Part shown: piece by piece, positions 28,098 through 38,254 of the stretch
How the letters are laid out: every line of letters starts with the position of its first letter
How positions within the stretch are numbered: position 1 is the first letter of the stretch
Assembly (NCBI RefSeq): GCF_905147045.1
Contig: NC_065916.1
Coordinates: 8,100,468-8,164,467 of the forward strand
Origin: Nymphalis io
Taxonomy: Eukaryota > Arthropoda > Insecta > Lepidoptera > Nymphalidae
Direction: 5' to 3'
Length of the DNA: 64,000 nt
Program-made: the position numbers and the translations under genes
The notes under the pieces: generated by a model
Seen by the model: the letters and a program-made list of their open reading frames with translations, nothing else
Database searches by the model: none
What the model was told of the DNA's origin: nothing

Positions 28098-30941
28098 ATG
28101 TACACTAATTTATTTTCTCTACCCCCAAAATTTGATCTTTTCCTACTTTATGTGAACATAAACAATCCTTGTATTGTGATTCTTACAGAAACATGGCTTA
28201 ATTACAAGGACCGCAATAGTACTTACAACATACCGGGCTATACTTTGTTCAGAGCTGACCGAAAGCATAAAAAGAAAAAGTCTGAAGGTAAAACTAGGGG
28301 AGGCGGTGTGGCAATGTATGTGAAAGACTGTGTGAATGGTGTGCCAATTGTGGCCAGACTGAACAACAAATATATGACTGACGATATAGAAGCACTCTTT
28401 ATTGACATTCAGTGTGACACACACCATTTTCTCGTTGTAGGTGCATACAGACCAGATGATAAAGATGAAAATATATGGAGGCCTCGGGATATAAAACTGC
28501 TCTCCAGAATTTCTGAAGCCTCTGAAAATAACACAGTAATTGTGGCTGGTGACTTCAATTACCCATCTTTAAAATGGCCTTTACATACCGATCAATGTCT
28601 ATCAGGACCAGAGGAGCTCTTTGTCAACATGTACTTAAATAGTAACCTCGTCCAATTGGTTCACAGCCCTACAAGGTTTCGACAATGTCAGGAGTCATCT
28701 CTACTCGACCTAATATTGGTCAACGAGGATACACTCATAAATGAAATAAATCATAAACCTCCGATTGGGAAAAGCGATCACTGTGTACTGGAATTTAATC
28801 TACAACTTCTACTTAAAAAAAAGGATATAAGCCCAAAAATAAAACGATACTACCAATTTGTTGATTTTGAAAAATACAATTCCGACTTGGAGAAATATCT
28901 TAAGGAAATAAATTTCTCAGCTGATACTGCACAACTGTGGTTGAGTATTTCAGATGCTATCAATAAAGCCTCTAACATACACGCCCCGGAGAAGAAAGTA
29001 AGAAATAAAACCAAAAATAAACCATGGATAAATAAGGATATATTAAAACTAGTTACGGAAAAGAAGACACAATGGGACATATACAAACTTAATAGGACTA
29101 ATGAAAACTACATGAAGTATAGAGAGGTTAATAACAATTGTGTATCCCTATCCAGGAAGCAAAGAAACATCTACGAAGAAAAAATACTTGAGCTTGGAGA
29201 CAAAAGTTTTTACTCATATATCCGTCGATGTGCCACCGATAAAGTCACTATTCCACCAGCATTGCGTAATCACCAAGGTGACTTGGTAACAGAACCAAGT
29301 GATATTGCCGATGTCTTTGCGGAAGAATTCCAGAAAGCCTACTGTAAGGAGCCAGACACGAACCAATGTACTGATATTACTACAATAAATAAGGTAAAAA
29401 ATAGCTTATGTGACATAACATTTTCAGTTGATGATGTGGAAAAAACCATCCGAAATCTAAACACCCAATCCTCACCTGGACCTGATCAAATACCGAGTTG
29501 TATTCTTAAACCATGTGTCAAAACGATAGCTCCAGCTTTGACTATTCTTATGAATACATCTTTTCAGAGTGAATATCTTCCACAAGACTGGAAACACGCA
29601 ATAGTAACACCTATATACAAAAAAGGTGATAAAACTCAACCTGAGAATTTCCGACCCATCAGCCTCACTAGTATTATCATAAAGATCATGGAAAAAATTA
29701 TTAGCAATCAACTGATGCAGTTCTTAAGCCGTGAATGTATTATATCACCTAGACAGCATGGATTTGTGCAGAAAAGATCAACCATAACCAATCTTCTTTC
29801 ATGTGTTCACCCATGGACAAAAGACCTTGATAAAAATATACCGGTTGACGTTGTTTACCTGGACTTCGAACGTGCCTTTGACAGAGTTCCCCACAAACGG
29901 CTTCTAAAGAAACTGGAACATATTGGTGTGAGGGGTGCGCTACTAAATTGGATAGAAAACTATCTTTCAGATAGAACATTCCAAGTACGGGTTGGTAACT
30001 CCTTATCACAACGGAAACAAGTGCTTAGCGGCGTCCCCCAGGGATCAGTACTCTCTGCCTATCTATTTGGCATTTACATAACAGACTTGGTAGAACTTAT
30101 AAAATCTCAAGCAGCATTCTTTGCTGACGATGGAAAATTCTTTACTAACCCTCTAATAAGCTCAGGGCAACTACAAGATGACCTTAACAGAATCCAGGAG
30201 TGGACCAAGGATTGGATCATTAGTCTCAACACATCCAAATGCAGTGTTCTTCATCTTGGCCGAACTAACCCTAAAATGGTGTACAGTTTGAAGGAGAAGA
30301 TCATTGAATCTGTTAATGTCCAGAGAGACCTTGGTGTACTTATAACATCTGATTTGAAGTGGGAAAAGCACATAATTACAATAGTGAAGAAAGCAAACTC
30401 ATTTATTTATGTAATTAGGAGGTCCTTTCAAATGATGACAATTGGAGTATTTCTAAAAATTTATAAAACGTACATAAGACCATTATTGGAATATGCCTTT
30501 CAAATTTGGAATCCCTACTACCAAAAAGACATAAATTTACTGGAAAATGTACAAAGAAAAGCTACCAAGATACCACATGTTCTACGCCGTAAATCATACC
30601 AAGAGAGACTCCATGCTTTACAACTTACAACCCTTGAAGAAAGACGCCTACGCGGTGACCTAATCGAAACATACAAAATCCTTAACCACCACTATGACTT
30701 ACCAGATATACAGAATATCTACAACCCTAAAAACAACGATAGAACATATAGAGGGCACCAAACAAAGTTAAACAGAACTCCAACCTGTAAACAAGCTGCA
30801 CATAACTTCCTAAGTAACAGAGTGGTTTCTAATTGGAACAAGTTACCCGAAGAAATTGTTTTGGCCACTTCAGTTAATGCTTTCAAAAACCGACTTGATA
30901 CCTGGTTAAAGTCACAGAAGCTGTCACTTCTGCAAAAATGA
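28098..30941 (+). CDS. CR1-like LINE ORF2: endonuclease-reverse transcriptase
   Basis: A 947-codon ORF. Endonuclease: YTN-SLPPKFD at the start (normally YTNARSL), TETW ~30-33, RGGGVAMYV, GDFNYPSLKW ~151-160, KSDHCVLEF ~225-233. RT: FRPISLTSIIIKIMEKI, HGFVQKRSTITNLL, YLDFERAFDRVPHKRL, LSGVPQGSVLSAYLF, and FADDGKFF near 675 (catalytic Asp pair kept; the residue after FADD is usually Thr). The C-terminus (SNWNKLPEEIVLATSVNAFK) is of the usual CR1/Jockey-group type. No stops or frameshifts seen. The start lacks a few usual N-terminal residues, so slight 5' damage to ORF2 is possible. Confidence 0.94.
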   Translation: MYTNLFSLPPKFDLFLLYVNINNPCIVILTETWLNYKDRNSTYNIPGYTLFRADRKHKKKKSEGKTRGGGVAMYVKDCVNGVPIVARLNNKYMTDDIEALFIDIQCDTHHFLVVGAYRPDDKDENIWRPRDIKLLSRISEASENNTVIVAGDFNYPSLKWPLHTDQCLSGPEELFVNMYLNSNLVQLVHSPTRFRQCQESSLLDLILVNEDTLINEINHKPPIGKSDHCVLEFNLQLLLKKKDISPKIKRYYQFVDFEKYNSDLEKYLKEINFSADTAQLWLSISDAINKASNIHAPEKKVRNKTKNKPWINKDILKLVTEKKTQWDIYKLNRTNENYMKYREVNNNCVSLSRKQRNIYEEKILELGDKSFYSYIRRCATDKVTIPPALRNHQGDLVTEPSDIADVFAEEFQKAYCKEPDTNQCTDITTINKVKNSLCDITFSVDDVEKTIRNLNTQSSPGPDQIPSCILKPCVKTIAPALTILMNTSFQSEYLPQDWKHAIVTPIYKKGDKTQPENFRPISLTSIIIKIMEKIISNQLMQFLSRECIISPRQHGFVQKRSTITNLLSCVHPWTKDLDKNIPVDVVYLDFERAFDRVPHKRLLKKLEHIGVRGALLNWIENYLSDRTFQVRVGNSLSQRKQVLSGVPQGSVLSAYLFGIYITDLVELIKSQAAFFADDGKFFTNPLISSGQLQDDLNRIQEWTKDWIISLNTSKCSVLHLGRTNPKMVYSLKEKIIESVNVQRDLGVLITSDLKWEKHIITIVKKANSFIYVIRRSFQMMTIGVFLKIYKTYIRPLLEYAFQIWNPYYQKDINLLENVQRKATKIPHVLRRKSYQERLHALQLTTLEERRLRGDLIETYKILNHHYDLPDIQNIYNPKNNDRTYRGHQTKLNRTPTCKQAAHNFLSNRVVSNWNKLPEEIVLATSVNAFKNRLDTWLKSQKLSLLQK

Positions 30942-31022
30942 TTTTTCAACACAATTTACATAGACATATCAGCTTATCAGCTGCTCGTCTATAAATAAAT
31001 AATAATAATAATAATAATAAAT
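30942..31022 (+). other. CR1-like 3' UTR with (AAT)n tail
   Basis: A short 3' UTR (a GCTTATCAGCTGCTCGTC hairpin-like stretch) ends in repeated AAT/AATA (30,993-31,022) instead of poly-A. A microsatellite 3' tail is characteristic of CR1-group elements. Confidence 0.8.
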
Positions 31023-31089
31023 ATATCAGCCGAGATGTATCTAAATAAGATACACGCTAGCTAGTCGTGCTAGCTAGCTACCTATTAAC

Positions 31090-31540
31090 GAACGTGTTTA
31101 TAAGAACATAAGCACAAAATAGTAAAACGCCACAGGCTCACGTTACGTTCGACACGCAACGCATCGTTGTACGCCATTTTGTCTTATTCTAAATATTTTA
31201 AAAGTAATTTATAATAATAGAAAAATAAATATTGAAGAGAAATTAAAGTTAAAAAAAATACAAACTTTGTACATTGGATAGTATTTTAATCCTATTTGAT
31301 CATGTTAGTAGATCGTTTGTTGTTCTGTTACTTATTAATATAATATATAATTATTATTTTATAATATGGTAAATAACACCATCAAATCAACCAATACTGT
31401 TACATGACAATAATAATTTACTTTAAATATGTTACTTAAGCTGCCATCTATCTTCACTTGCAATAAACTATTTTTACTAAATAATTGTTCATTACGAAAG
31501 AAATAGACGGCATTTGATTGTATTTGTAAGAATTAAAAAT
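31090..31540. repeat. AT-rich spacer with a 'GGCCTTATTAGCC'-family piece
   Basis: 31,095-31,175 matches the reverse complement of 41,410-41,510 (ACGCCACAG-CTCACGTTACG and GTTCGA-ACGC). The remainder is AT-rich without ORFs. Confidence 0.5.
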
Positions 31541-31559
31541 AATTTGAGTTACTAATACA

Positions 31560-31730
31560 ACTTTATTAATTATTTTAAGCAATTGATACGATAATAAAGT
31601 GCGTTACTTGAATATCCAAGTAATACATATATTGGTGGAAGTTGTATCTTTATTGTATTTGTGTCGTGGCCGGTCATATCCGACAAACCTGAATCACGCT
31701 ATTAGTGTTTTCTATGGCGATTGTTGTATT
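31560..31730 (+). repeat. AT-rich dispersed repeat, intact copy
   Basis: Reverse complement of 20,712-20,805 joined to 21,246-21,345. The uninterrupted form shows that the 20.8-21.2 kb LINE end is an insertion. Confidence 0.8.
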
Positions 31731-31861
31731 AAGTGTTAATTCCTCTTTTAATGTAATAGAACCTCTTTATAAATATTGTTAATTTTAGTGCCCTGCCTGT
31801 CATTATTATTTTATGTCATTATAAATGATTACCTACAATCAGATGGTTTTATTTTATTAAA

Positions 31862-32240
31862 TACTAGCTGTTGCCCGCGGCTTCGCTCGCGCTTAACTAT
31901 AAGGAAAGGATAAATGATAGTTTGGAAGTCTGTGATTTTAAAGTAAGAAGCATGATATGTCGTTCTGGTTAGAAAAAAGTAAGGTTAAGGAGTTTTTATT
32001 TTTATTTTTAGATATTCTTTTAATAATCTTACTGTGAACTTACTGTGAATCCCTAACTAATATTCGGATCCACGATTCTGTTGCTTAAATGCCCCGGCAT
32101 CTACCCACGCCGTTGGATATAGTTAATACTCTAAATGAGCAAGCGTACCAATTTTTTTTTATTCTATCAAACTCAGGTTAAACAAAACTATTCAACTCAC
32201 TAAAAACTTTATTTATAATTAATAATCGAAGCAGTAGCTC
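31862..32240. repeat. Interspersed repeat starting TAGCTGTTGCCCGCGGCTTC
   Basis: The CTGTTGCCCGCGGCTTCGCT opening is a signature of a very common lepidopteran repeat. Together with 32,650-32,900 (TAGCCGTTTCCGAGATTAGC followed by GACAAACAGACAGAC) it looks like one element whose middle is occupied by SINE-A copy 1. Class not determined. Confidence 0.5.
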
Positions 32241-32244
32241 TTTG

Positions 32245-32535
32245 TAAATGGTGGTAGGCTTTGCGCCCTACCAAGCCCGTCCCTGAAGCCCTTCTGGGTT
32301 GGTACCACCCACTCATCAGATATTCTATAGATAAAAACTTAGTATGTTTGCGTTCCGATTTGAAAGATGAATGAGTAAGCCAGTGTAACTACAGGCACAG
32401 AGGACATACCATCTTCGTTCCCCAGATTGGTGGCGCATTAGCGATGTAAGAAATGGTTAATATTTCTTACATCGCCAATCTCTAAGGACGGTGGTGATCA
32501 CTCAACATCTGGTGGCCCATTTGCCCATCCGGCTA
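32245..32535 (+). repeat. SINE-A copy 1 (old, diverged)
   Basis: GGTGGTAGG at the start, CACCCACTCATCAGATATTCTA, then a GTAAGAAATGG region and a GGTGGCCCAT end. Same architecture as copies at 33.2, 43.9, 56.8 and 62.5 kb but with many changes; no clean poly-A. Confidence 0.75.
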
Positions 32536-32649
32536 CCTATAACATAAATAATAATAAATTTTATTTACACCCAAAAACATGTACACAATTTCAGTTGGTA
32601 GTTTTATGTAAATCTAGTGTTTTTACATAAGTAACATAGGTGGTGGACC

Positions 32650-32900
32650 TCTGACTCCAAACTAATATAAATTGTAATTTTAGAGTCAGAGTTTGATAGA
32701 AGCAACCGATTTTGATGAAATAAGACTAAACAAAACTTCAAAATACTTCTTATAATAATTTTGTTAATTCGATTTGTAATTTTTAGCCGTTTCCGAGATT
32801 AGCCTGGACAAACAGACAGACTGACAGAAATAAAAAAATGATTGTTTTGGTTTTGGTAAATCGCAAATAGTCATATTGACTTTAAAAGGGGCAGTTATTT
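32650..32900. repeat. Second part of the TAGCTGTTGCCCGCGG-type repeat
   Basis: Contains ACCGATTTTGATGAAA, TTTTTAGCCGTTTCCGAGAT and GACAAACAGACAGACTGACA, motifs that recur together in lepidopteran genomes. No ORF. Confidence 0.45.
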
Positions 32901-33107
32901 TGAAGTCACAGACATACACTTAAATTTTATTTATATGTATAAATGAATATACTGCTTTATGTATATCAGCTGTTATTATAATATGGCGACATGTGAACAC
33001 GCAGCTGTCATCGACGACATATTATGGCGATACTCAGGTGCTCACTTCCCCCTCAAATGATGATCTTATAGCTAAAGTTAAGAGTGGAGATATACACCAG
33101 TAGTCAC

Positions 33108-33238
33108 GTTTAACGCAAACGGTCTTATCGATCAAATCGACTAAGTCCGCGAATTTGTAACCGCGCATCAAATAGATATATTTATACAGAAAACTTATTT
33201 AAAATCGCGAATTATAATATTATAATATTATTATAATA
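33108..33238 (+). pseudogene. Jockey-A ORF2 N-terminus, decayed (left part)
   Basis: Reads TFNANGLIDQID-stop-VREFVTAHQ, the start of the Jockey-A endonuclease. It ends in an AT-rich palindromic stretch at the SINE-A junction. Confidence 0.75.
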
Positions 33239-33519
33239 TACTGGTGGTAGGGCTTAGTGCAAGCTCGTCTGGGTAGGTACCACCACTCATCAGATATTCT
33301 ACCGCCACTATATTGTTGTGTTCCGGTTTGAAGGGTGAGTGAGCCAGTGTAATTACAGGCACAAGGGACATAAAATCTTAGTTCCCAAGGTTGGTGGCGC
33401 ATTGGATATGTAAGCGATGGTTGACATTTCTTACAATGCCAATGTCTAAGAGCGTTGGTGACCACTTACCATCAGGTGGCCCATATGCTCGTCCGCCTTC
33501 CTATTCTATAAAAAAAAAA
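33239..33519 (+). repeat. SINE-A copy 2
   Basis: ACTGGTGGTAGGGCTTAGTG start, GGCGCATTGGATATGTAAGC middle, CCTTCCTATTCTATAAAA end with poly-A. It interrupts Jockey-A EN (33,108-33,238 / 33,520-33,645). AATTAT on both sides is a possible duplication, with AT-rich filler at the 5' junction. Confidence 0.88.
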
Positions 33520-33645
33520 ATTATCATTCGCAATGATAGCCACTGTCCTCGGGGCACGTTAAATCATTACAAGAGACCGCTTCATTGCGTACCTCTAGAC
33601 CCGCCGTCGATCAGCAACATCGAGGCGTCAGATCCATCGGTTCCA
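33520..33645 (+). pseudogene. Jockey-A ORF2 N-terminus (right part)
   Basis: IRNDSHCPRGTLNHYKRPLH followed by PLDPPSISNIEAS, matching the EN region just after the left part (compare residues ~65-98 of the 9-12 kb ORF2). Cut at 33,645 by another repeat. Confidence 0.8.
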
Positions 33646-33664
33646 TGGGATTATAAGAGTGAGA

Positions 33665-33775
33665 GACTAGAGAGAGCGTCTGTGTGTGCACATGCTTGTG
33701 CACTGTAGTATGTACTGTGCTGTTCTCAATAGAGATTAGCCTCCTTGGCCGAAATCGGACAGTAGGACATCATTT
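33665..33775 (-). repeat. Repeat related to 39.2 kb, copy 1
   Basis: Minus strand reads CGATTTCGGCCAAGGAGGCT, then GTGCACAAGCATGTGCACAC, related to 39,180-39,300 on plus. Class not determined. Confidence 0.6.
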
Positions 33776-34095
33776 TAATTAATTTTATATTTGTATATAT
33801 GTAACGACAATTTTGTTTAAATATTAGTAATATTTTAAAGCGCCATCTATTTTCATCTGCATTAAATTATTTTCTATCATCTTATTTTAATAAAATAGGT
33901 GGCGTTTATTTGTATTTAAAGGTTTCCACATTAAACTAACACATTTGTTTTAATAATTTTGCACCGACACTAATGAAATATAAAGTACGTTAATTAAATT
34001 AACATCTAACGAACTTATCGTCATATATGATAACACTTTCATTATTATAGGCGTATACTGCTTGGCTGAATCACGCTTTCAACATTTTCTGTCAC
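33776..34095. other. AT-rich spacer, nothing recognised
   Basis: No ORF and no repeat recognised. Confidence 0.3.
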
Positions 34096-34371
34096 TTGCT
34101 ATATATATATATGGTCAACTATAAATATGCAGGTTGGACTATTGCCATCAACACTCTTCATCTTTTGGTGAACCTACTTAGGTACATCCAAGCGAATTTC
34201 CCTGAGATCTTTGTCGGCTATGTTAAGCAAGCGTTCCCGTTGTCATGGGTAGAATCACCCATATTAATTTCCTCGGTGATGGTAGACGAGTCCTCGGACG
34301 AAGAGGACACAACAAGAGAGAGAACAATTCTCTTTCCCTTCTGCGATCCGCAATCCCCGCTTCGGCTTTAA
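34096..34371 (+). CDS. Small ORF of unknown function
   Basis: 91 codons with a higher GC content than its surroundings. Possible amphipathic/hydrophobic N-terminal half (AINTLHLLVNLLRYIQANFP) and an acidic stretch (VMVDESSDEEDTTRER). No family recognised. It could be a piece of a retroelement ORF. No promoter or poly-A signal stands out. Better start candidates are the ATGs at 34,096 and 34,111. Confidence 0.25.
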   Translation: MLYIYMVNYKYAGWTIAINTLHLLVNLLRYIQANFPEIFVGYVKQAFPLSWVESPILISSVMVDESSDEEDTTRERTILFPFCDPQSPLRL

Positions 34372-34799
34372 GTTTATTATAAATTTGAAACTATAATCTA
34401 TATTATTTGACTTATTTTTTAGTTTTCTTACTACACCTTTATTGCTCTATATTGTAACGTAATGTGTTAATTTTAATGATTGTGTATTTATCAGCGGTGG
34501 ACACTTAGCTGGTTTATGTATTATTTTATATCATTATGTTATAAGGCATCACATTACACAACTACGTCATTACACCTATTTTGAAGAATTCTTAATTTTA
34601 TGTAGATTGTAATGATATTTACGACTTTTACAATATTCAAGAATATTAAATTCTTATATTTTTTTTAATCAAGTAATCAAAGTCCATTTGGTAATCATCT
34701 CAGAATTTTTAATGTTTTTTTACCCAGTGCTCTAAAGCAGTAATGACCACGTTAATTTTTAAAATTTAAGCAACACTTGAGCTTCTGTTATTATAGGTA

Positions 34800-35150
34800 C
34801 CTACTAAAAAAATAAAATGTATTGTGTATTGTTCTGTTTAGCAACGCTAATTATTAAGAAAGTTTTTTTGAAAATTGTTATTGTTATAATAAATAATAAC
34901 AGACAAAATTTCCATATTGAAATATATAACTTAGATATTTTAAAGATTATAATTATCAAGTATTGTAATGAATACTTGGGCCATTTCTGTATTTTTATTA
35001 AAATTATTTTGTAATTTTGTGGGCAGGTGAGAGGTGAGTCTAAAACTCCCGTGATCATTATTGCTGTAAAGCATTCGAAACACTGGGACTCAAAAGCCAA
35101 AATGAATCCACGAAAAAATCCAAACGATAGTTTTCTTTATAATGTCAAAT
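34800..35150 (+). repeat. AT-rich repeat with CATTCGAAACACTGGGAC, copy 1
   Basis: Reverse complement found at 61,618-61,840 (GGATTTTTTCGTGGATTCAT; TTCGAATGCTTTACAGCAAT); part also at 63,310-63,410. No ORF. Possibly a UTR or non-autonomous element. Confidence 0.6.
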
Positions 35151-35236
35151 AGTTATTATAAATAATAATATTTTATATTTATGCATTTTGCTAGTTATAC
35201 ATGTTTTTTTTAATATAAATATATATAATTCAAACC

Positions 35237-35456
35237 TTTTGCAACTTACATCAACACCACTCTCGAGAGCTGCTCAAGGGAGGTCCCGGTACAACCGAAC
35301 GGTCGCTGGGCCCTCCCAGCAGACCTTAGAGACTTACTCACGCGCCGGAACGCGGCTAATAGAGCCCACGACGCCTACCCGACCGAAGACAGCAAAAGAT
35401 TGCTCTGGCGCCTGCAGAGAGAGGTTAGAACTCGATTTGCAGACCTCAGAGCAATA
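35237..35456 (+). pseudogene. Jockey-A ORF2 linker fragment
   Basis: In frame: REVPVQPNGRWALPADLRDL, LTRRNAANRAHDAYPTE and LLWRLQREVRTRFADLRAI, matching residues ~295-352 of the 9-12 kb ORF2. Fused end to end with a minus-strand CR1-like EN at 35,457. Confidence 0.88.
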
Positions 35457-35978
35457 TTAATGTCCCCAGCTAATAAAAAATTTAAAAGATTTTAAAGTTT
35501 CCAGATGGGAATTTAATGAATTGATGAACTGTTCAGCGTTTATGTTTGATGGCGAACGATATATGCCCAGAATAACAGTAGTTCCAATACTTATTTGAAT
35601 ACATGAAGCATGACATAATTTAATTTCTTTTGCTTTTGTGCAAACAATATTTTTATTTAAGTATACCACAACCCCATCATTCTGATTGAGGTGATGAGTC
35701 GTGGCGTGCATATTATAATTAGAAAGGTTTGGAATTGTTTTACTAGGATTAATTCTACATTCGGTTAGTATAATTATGTCAGCGGCAAAGTTTAATACAT
35801 TTAAGGCAACATTCAAATCGCATATATTACTATAAACACTTCTAATGTTTTGTGATATGATAGTTAAGTCGTTTTCTTTAACGGGTATATACTGCTTAAG
35901 GTCTTCAATATCACATTGCATTGCTCTACTAACTTCGAGATCGTCTATTTCATTCTGAGTAGTAAGAGACCTATCCAT
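35457..35978 (-). pseudogene. CR1-like LINE endonuclease N-terminal half
   Basis: DLTIISQNIRSVYSNICDLN (EN start), DIIILTECRINPSKTI (catalytic Glu), NDGVVVYLNKN and VILGIYRSPSNIN. Ends near the GDFN block (FFISWGH). The Met at 35,978 begins MDRSLTTQNEIDDLEVSRAM, a plausible native N-terminus. Truncated by the Jockey-A fragment at 35,456. Belongs with ORF1 at 36,395-37,267. Confidence 0.82.
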
Positions 35979-36394
35979 AACAATGTGATAAATTTAGTAA
36001 GCCAAGTATGTAGAGTATGTAAGTTATGTATATAGTAGTATAATATATAGATATTTTTGTATACAATATTGTTTTAATAAAGTTAAAAAGAATACGCGTG
36101 CTTCTGTTGTGAATGGTTTTAACATATACTTTTGTAGTCAGAAAATATATATTTATTAGGTGGTGTGTGTGGTTAGTTATGTGTACATTGTAAATGTGTA
36201 AGTGTGCTGTTGATTGTATGATGACGAAAACAGGTAAATGAGTTCCATGCTGTGTAGTATAAATGTTCTTAATACTAATAATTACATTAACAGCTAATTC
36301 TAATAATAACCAAAACATAATTTTACATATAATATTTTTAAAGTACTTTAAATTGAAACACATTTGGTATATAAAGCCGGCTACATATAGTCAT
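35979..36394 (-). other. AT-rich inter-ORF region of the CR1-like element
   Basis: A 130-codon minus frame lies here, but its composition (Ile/Tyr/Thr/His-rich) is that of AT-rich non-coding DNA. No domain seen. Confidence 0.4.
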
Positions 36395-37267
36395 TTTTGT
36401 AATAATTGATGCGCTTGTGTCTCACTATTTATGTTAATAATAGGTGAATTTTCATCTTTCCGTAGATAAACTTTACCGTAAGCAGTCCAACAGAACCGAT
36501 ACGTTCGATTTAGCGATGTCCCGAGCCAGAAAGTACAGACGGGCCCCTCTTGGAGTAAGTTGTTCCGATATGTAAATCGGAGTGTCTTAGGCTGTTCTTA
36601 TCCCTAAGTGGTTGGCACACAATTTAGATTTATGTTTAATATTGTAGGCTTTACACATTTTCAAAATACCAGTTTTTAAAGTGGTGGAGGAAGTCTCAAC
36701 AACGATGGAGCTATTTTTTGTTTTTTCTTTTTTTACCCGTACTCTATAAATGTCCTTAATATCGGTTTTCTCAATATTATAGCCTACATTTCTGGCCAAA
36801 CATAAAACCATTTCAGTAAGGTCTTCTTTGGTTTCGTTGGATTGTGATGGAACGTTCTTTATTTCGAAGTTACATTTACGCATCCCTCTTTGAAGATCTT
36901 CAATCCGATCCTCCAGCGTGCTTATATACAGTTGATCGTCCTTAATTTTACCTTCTAATAATTCAATTTTCTTTTTAAATTCCTCATTCTGGTCGGTTAA
37001 ATAGGCGATTGAGTTTTCGATATTTATGTTTGTTTGTTGTATTTCTTTTTGAGTAGCAATAATTTTTTGGATTTCCTTCGTTTGTGTAGCAAATAAAGAT
37101 GTTATCATACTTTTTATCTCGAGCTTAAAACTATCTAGGTCTATGTTGAATTCGGTTTCTCTAGCCCGTTTGTTCCGATACGCAACATAGTTCGGTGGTG
37201 TTTTATCCTCTCTACTAATTAAGTCTATTTCCGAATAGGAGGCTGACTTGTTTAACGATGAATCCAT
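36395..37267 (-). pseudogene. CR1-like LINE ORF1 with coiled coil and FP-like C-terminus, one frameshift
   Basis: ATG at 37,267. A long coiled coil (IQKIIATQKEIQQTNINIEN, then QLYISTLEDRIEDLQ), the conserved KCNFEIKNVP block and an RRM-like LARNVGYNIEKTDIKDIYRV. The frame stops at 36,587; in another phase the C-terminal domain continues (YISEQLTPRGARLYFLARDI; FCWTAYGKVYLRKDE). Family role: RNA-chaperone ORF1p related to baculovirus FP and L1-type ORF1. A single frameshift near 36,600 suggests moderate age. Confidence 0.85.
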
Positions 37268-37414
37268 GGTACTAGGATAGTGTATATCAGTAGGAGCTTA
37301 TAATAAATAACGCTGGTTAGATCTCGTATGGTAGGTGGGATTTTAGATTCCAATCAGTAATTAGTACGTAAATCGTAAGTGCAAGATGGTCCTGTCAAAA
37401 GTACCTCATAGGTG

Positions 37415-37515
37415 ATATAAGCAGTTGGGCGGAGTCATATGACCAATTACAAAGCAGTTGGGCGGGCGTCGGGAATCATAGGACCAATGGCCAACACCTG
37501 ACCAATCACGTAGCT
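37415..37515 (-). promoter_or_regulatory. Candidate 5' UTR promoter of the CR1-like element
   Basis: About 150-250 nt upstream of the ORF1 ATG, the minus strand has three ATTGGTC (CCAAT-type) motifs and two copies of CCGCCCAACTGCTT (37,419-37,432 and 37,452-37,465). Tandem 5' motifs are common in LINE promoters. Function is inferred only. Confidence 0.4.
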
Positions 37516-37689
37516 GTAGGCAGAAATTTCAGTCGCAAGCGCAAGGTACCAGGGCAACAGGTAAACAGAAGATTCACTCACTTTACAGACGGTCTCTTGC
37601 GATTTATGTTCTCCTATTTTTCACAACACTATTTATTTACTTTAAAAGTGTAATTTTTTTTTTTTTTTTTTTAATAAGATAAAAAGAGG

Positions 37690-38006
37690 TTCAAGTAGCA
37701 CGTCTACACCGTACGGCGATCCGGGGGGAGCCTTATGGCAGGCTGCTCCTTCCCAGACCAGTGGAAAGAGGCTACCGTTATCGGTATATATAAGCCCGGT
37801 AAGCCTAGAAATCTATCCACTAGTTACCGTCCTATTAGTCTTATTAACTCATTGGGTATGATATACGAAAGGTTAATATTAGCCCGACTCAAAAAAATTA
37901 TACAGGCTGAAAACCTTCTTATTAACGAGCAATTCGGCTTTAGAGCCGATCACTCGGCCACACACCGCGTCACGGAGCACATCTTAGCAGGCCTAATTCG
38001 ACCTAA
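37690..38006 (+). pseudogene. Jockey-A RT fragment (sense part)
   Basis: MAGCSFPDQWKEATVIGIYK, STSYRPISLINSLGMIYERL and NEQFGFRADHSAT, ending at GLIRPKS. Matches residues ~497-590 of the 9-12 kb ORF2, with a short deletion (AVH missing). A T-run (37,650-37,672) lies just before it. Confidence 0.9.
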
Positions 38007-38250
38007 GAGCACGGATCCTTGAAAGACTCCGGCTCGTAAGGGGCGAGCAGAGGACAGAGTGCCTTCTACGTTATACCGGAATGTACGGTTCGATAGATAG
38101 TCGTGTACGATACGTACAAGACTAACGGGATGCCTAGCATATGTAACTTATATATAAGTCCATTATGCCAGACTTTATCGAAGGCTTTCGCTACTTCGAA
38201 GAAAAGGGCTCCTGTGTATCGCGACCTCTTAGGTCGAATTAGGCCTTCTT
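38007..38250 (-). pseudogene. Jockey-A RT fragment (inverted part)
   Basis: Minus strand reads GALFFEVAKAFDKVWHNGL, through a frameshift, to the RAGVPQGS region near 38,020. This is the RT segment immediately following the one at 37,690-38,006, but inverted. The inverted segment and the sense segment share 20 bp (GGCCTAATTCGACCTAAGAG) at their junctions. Confidence 0.88.
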
Positions 38251-38254
38251 ACGA

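Noticed and set aside
33239..33519. Small proteins encoded by repeated frames in SINE-A (e.g. minus 33,465-33,220 and 57,030-56,761)
   Set aside because: The frames recur only because the repeat recurs; they cross the poly-A tail and have no domain.
35971..36363. 130-codon minus ORF
   Set aside because: Composition is that of AT-rich DNA; lies between two LINE ORFs.
37690..38250. Twin-priming 5' inversion
   Set aside because: Order of sense and inverted segments is opposite to that expected for twin priming.
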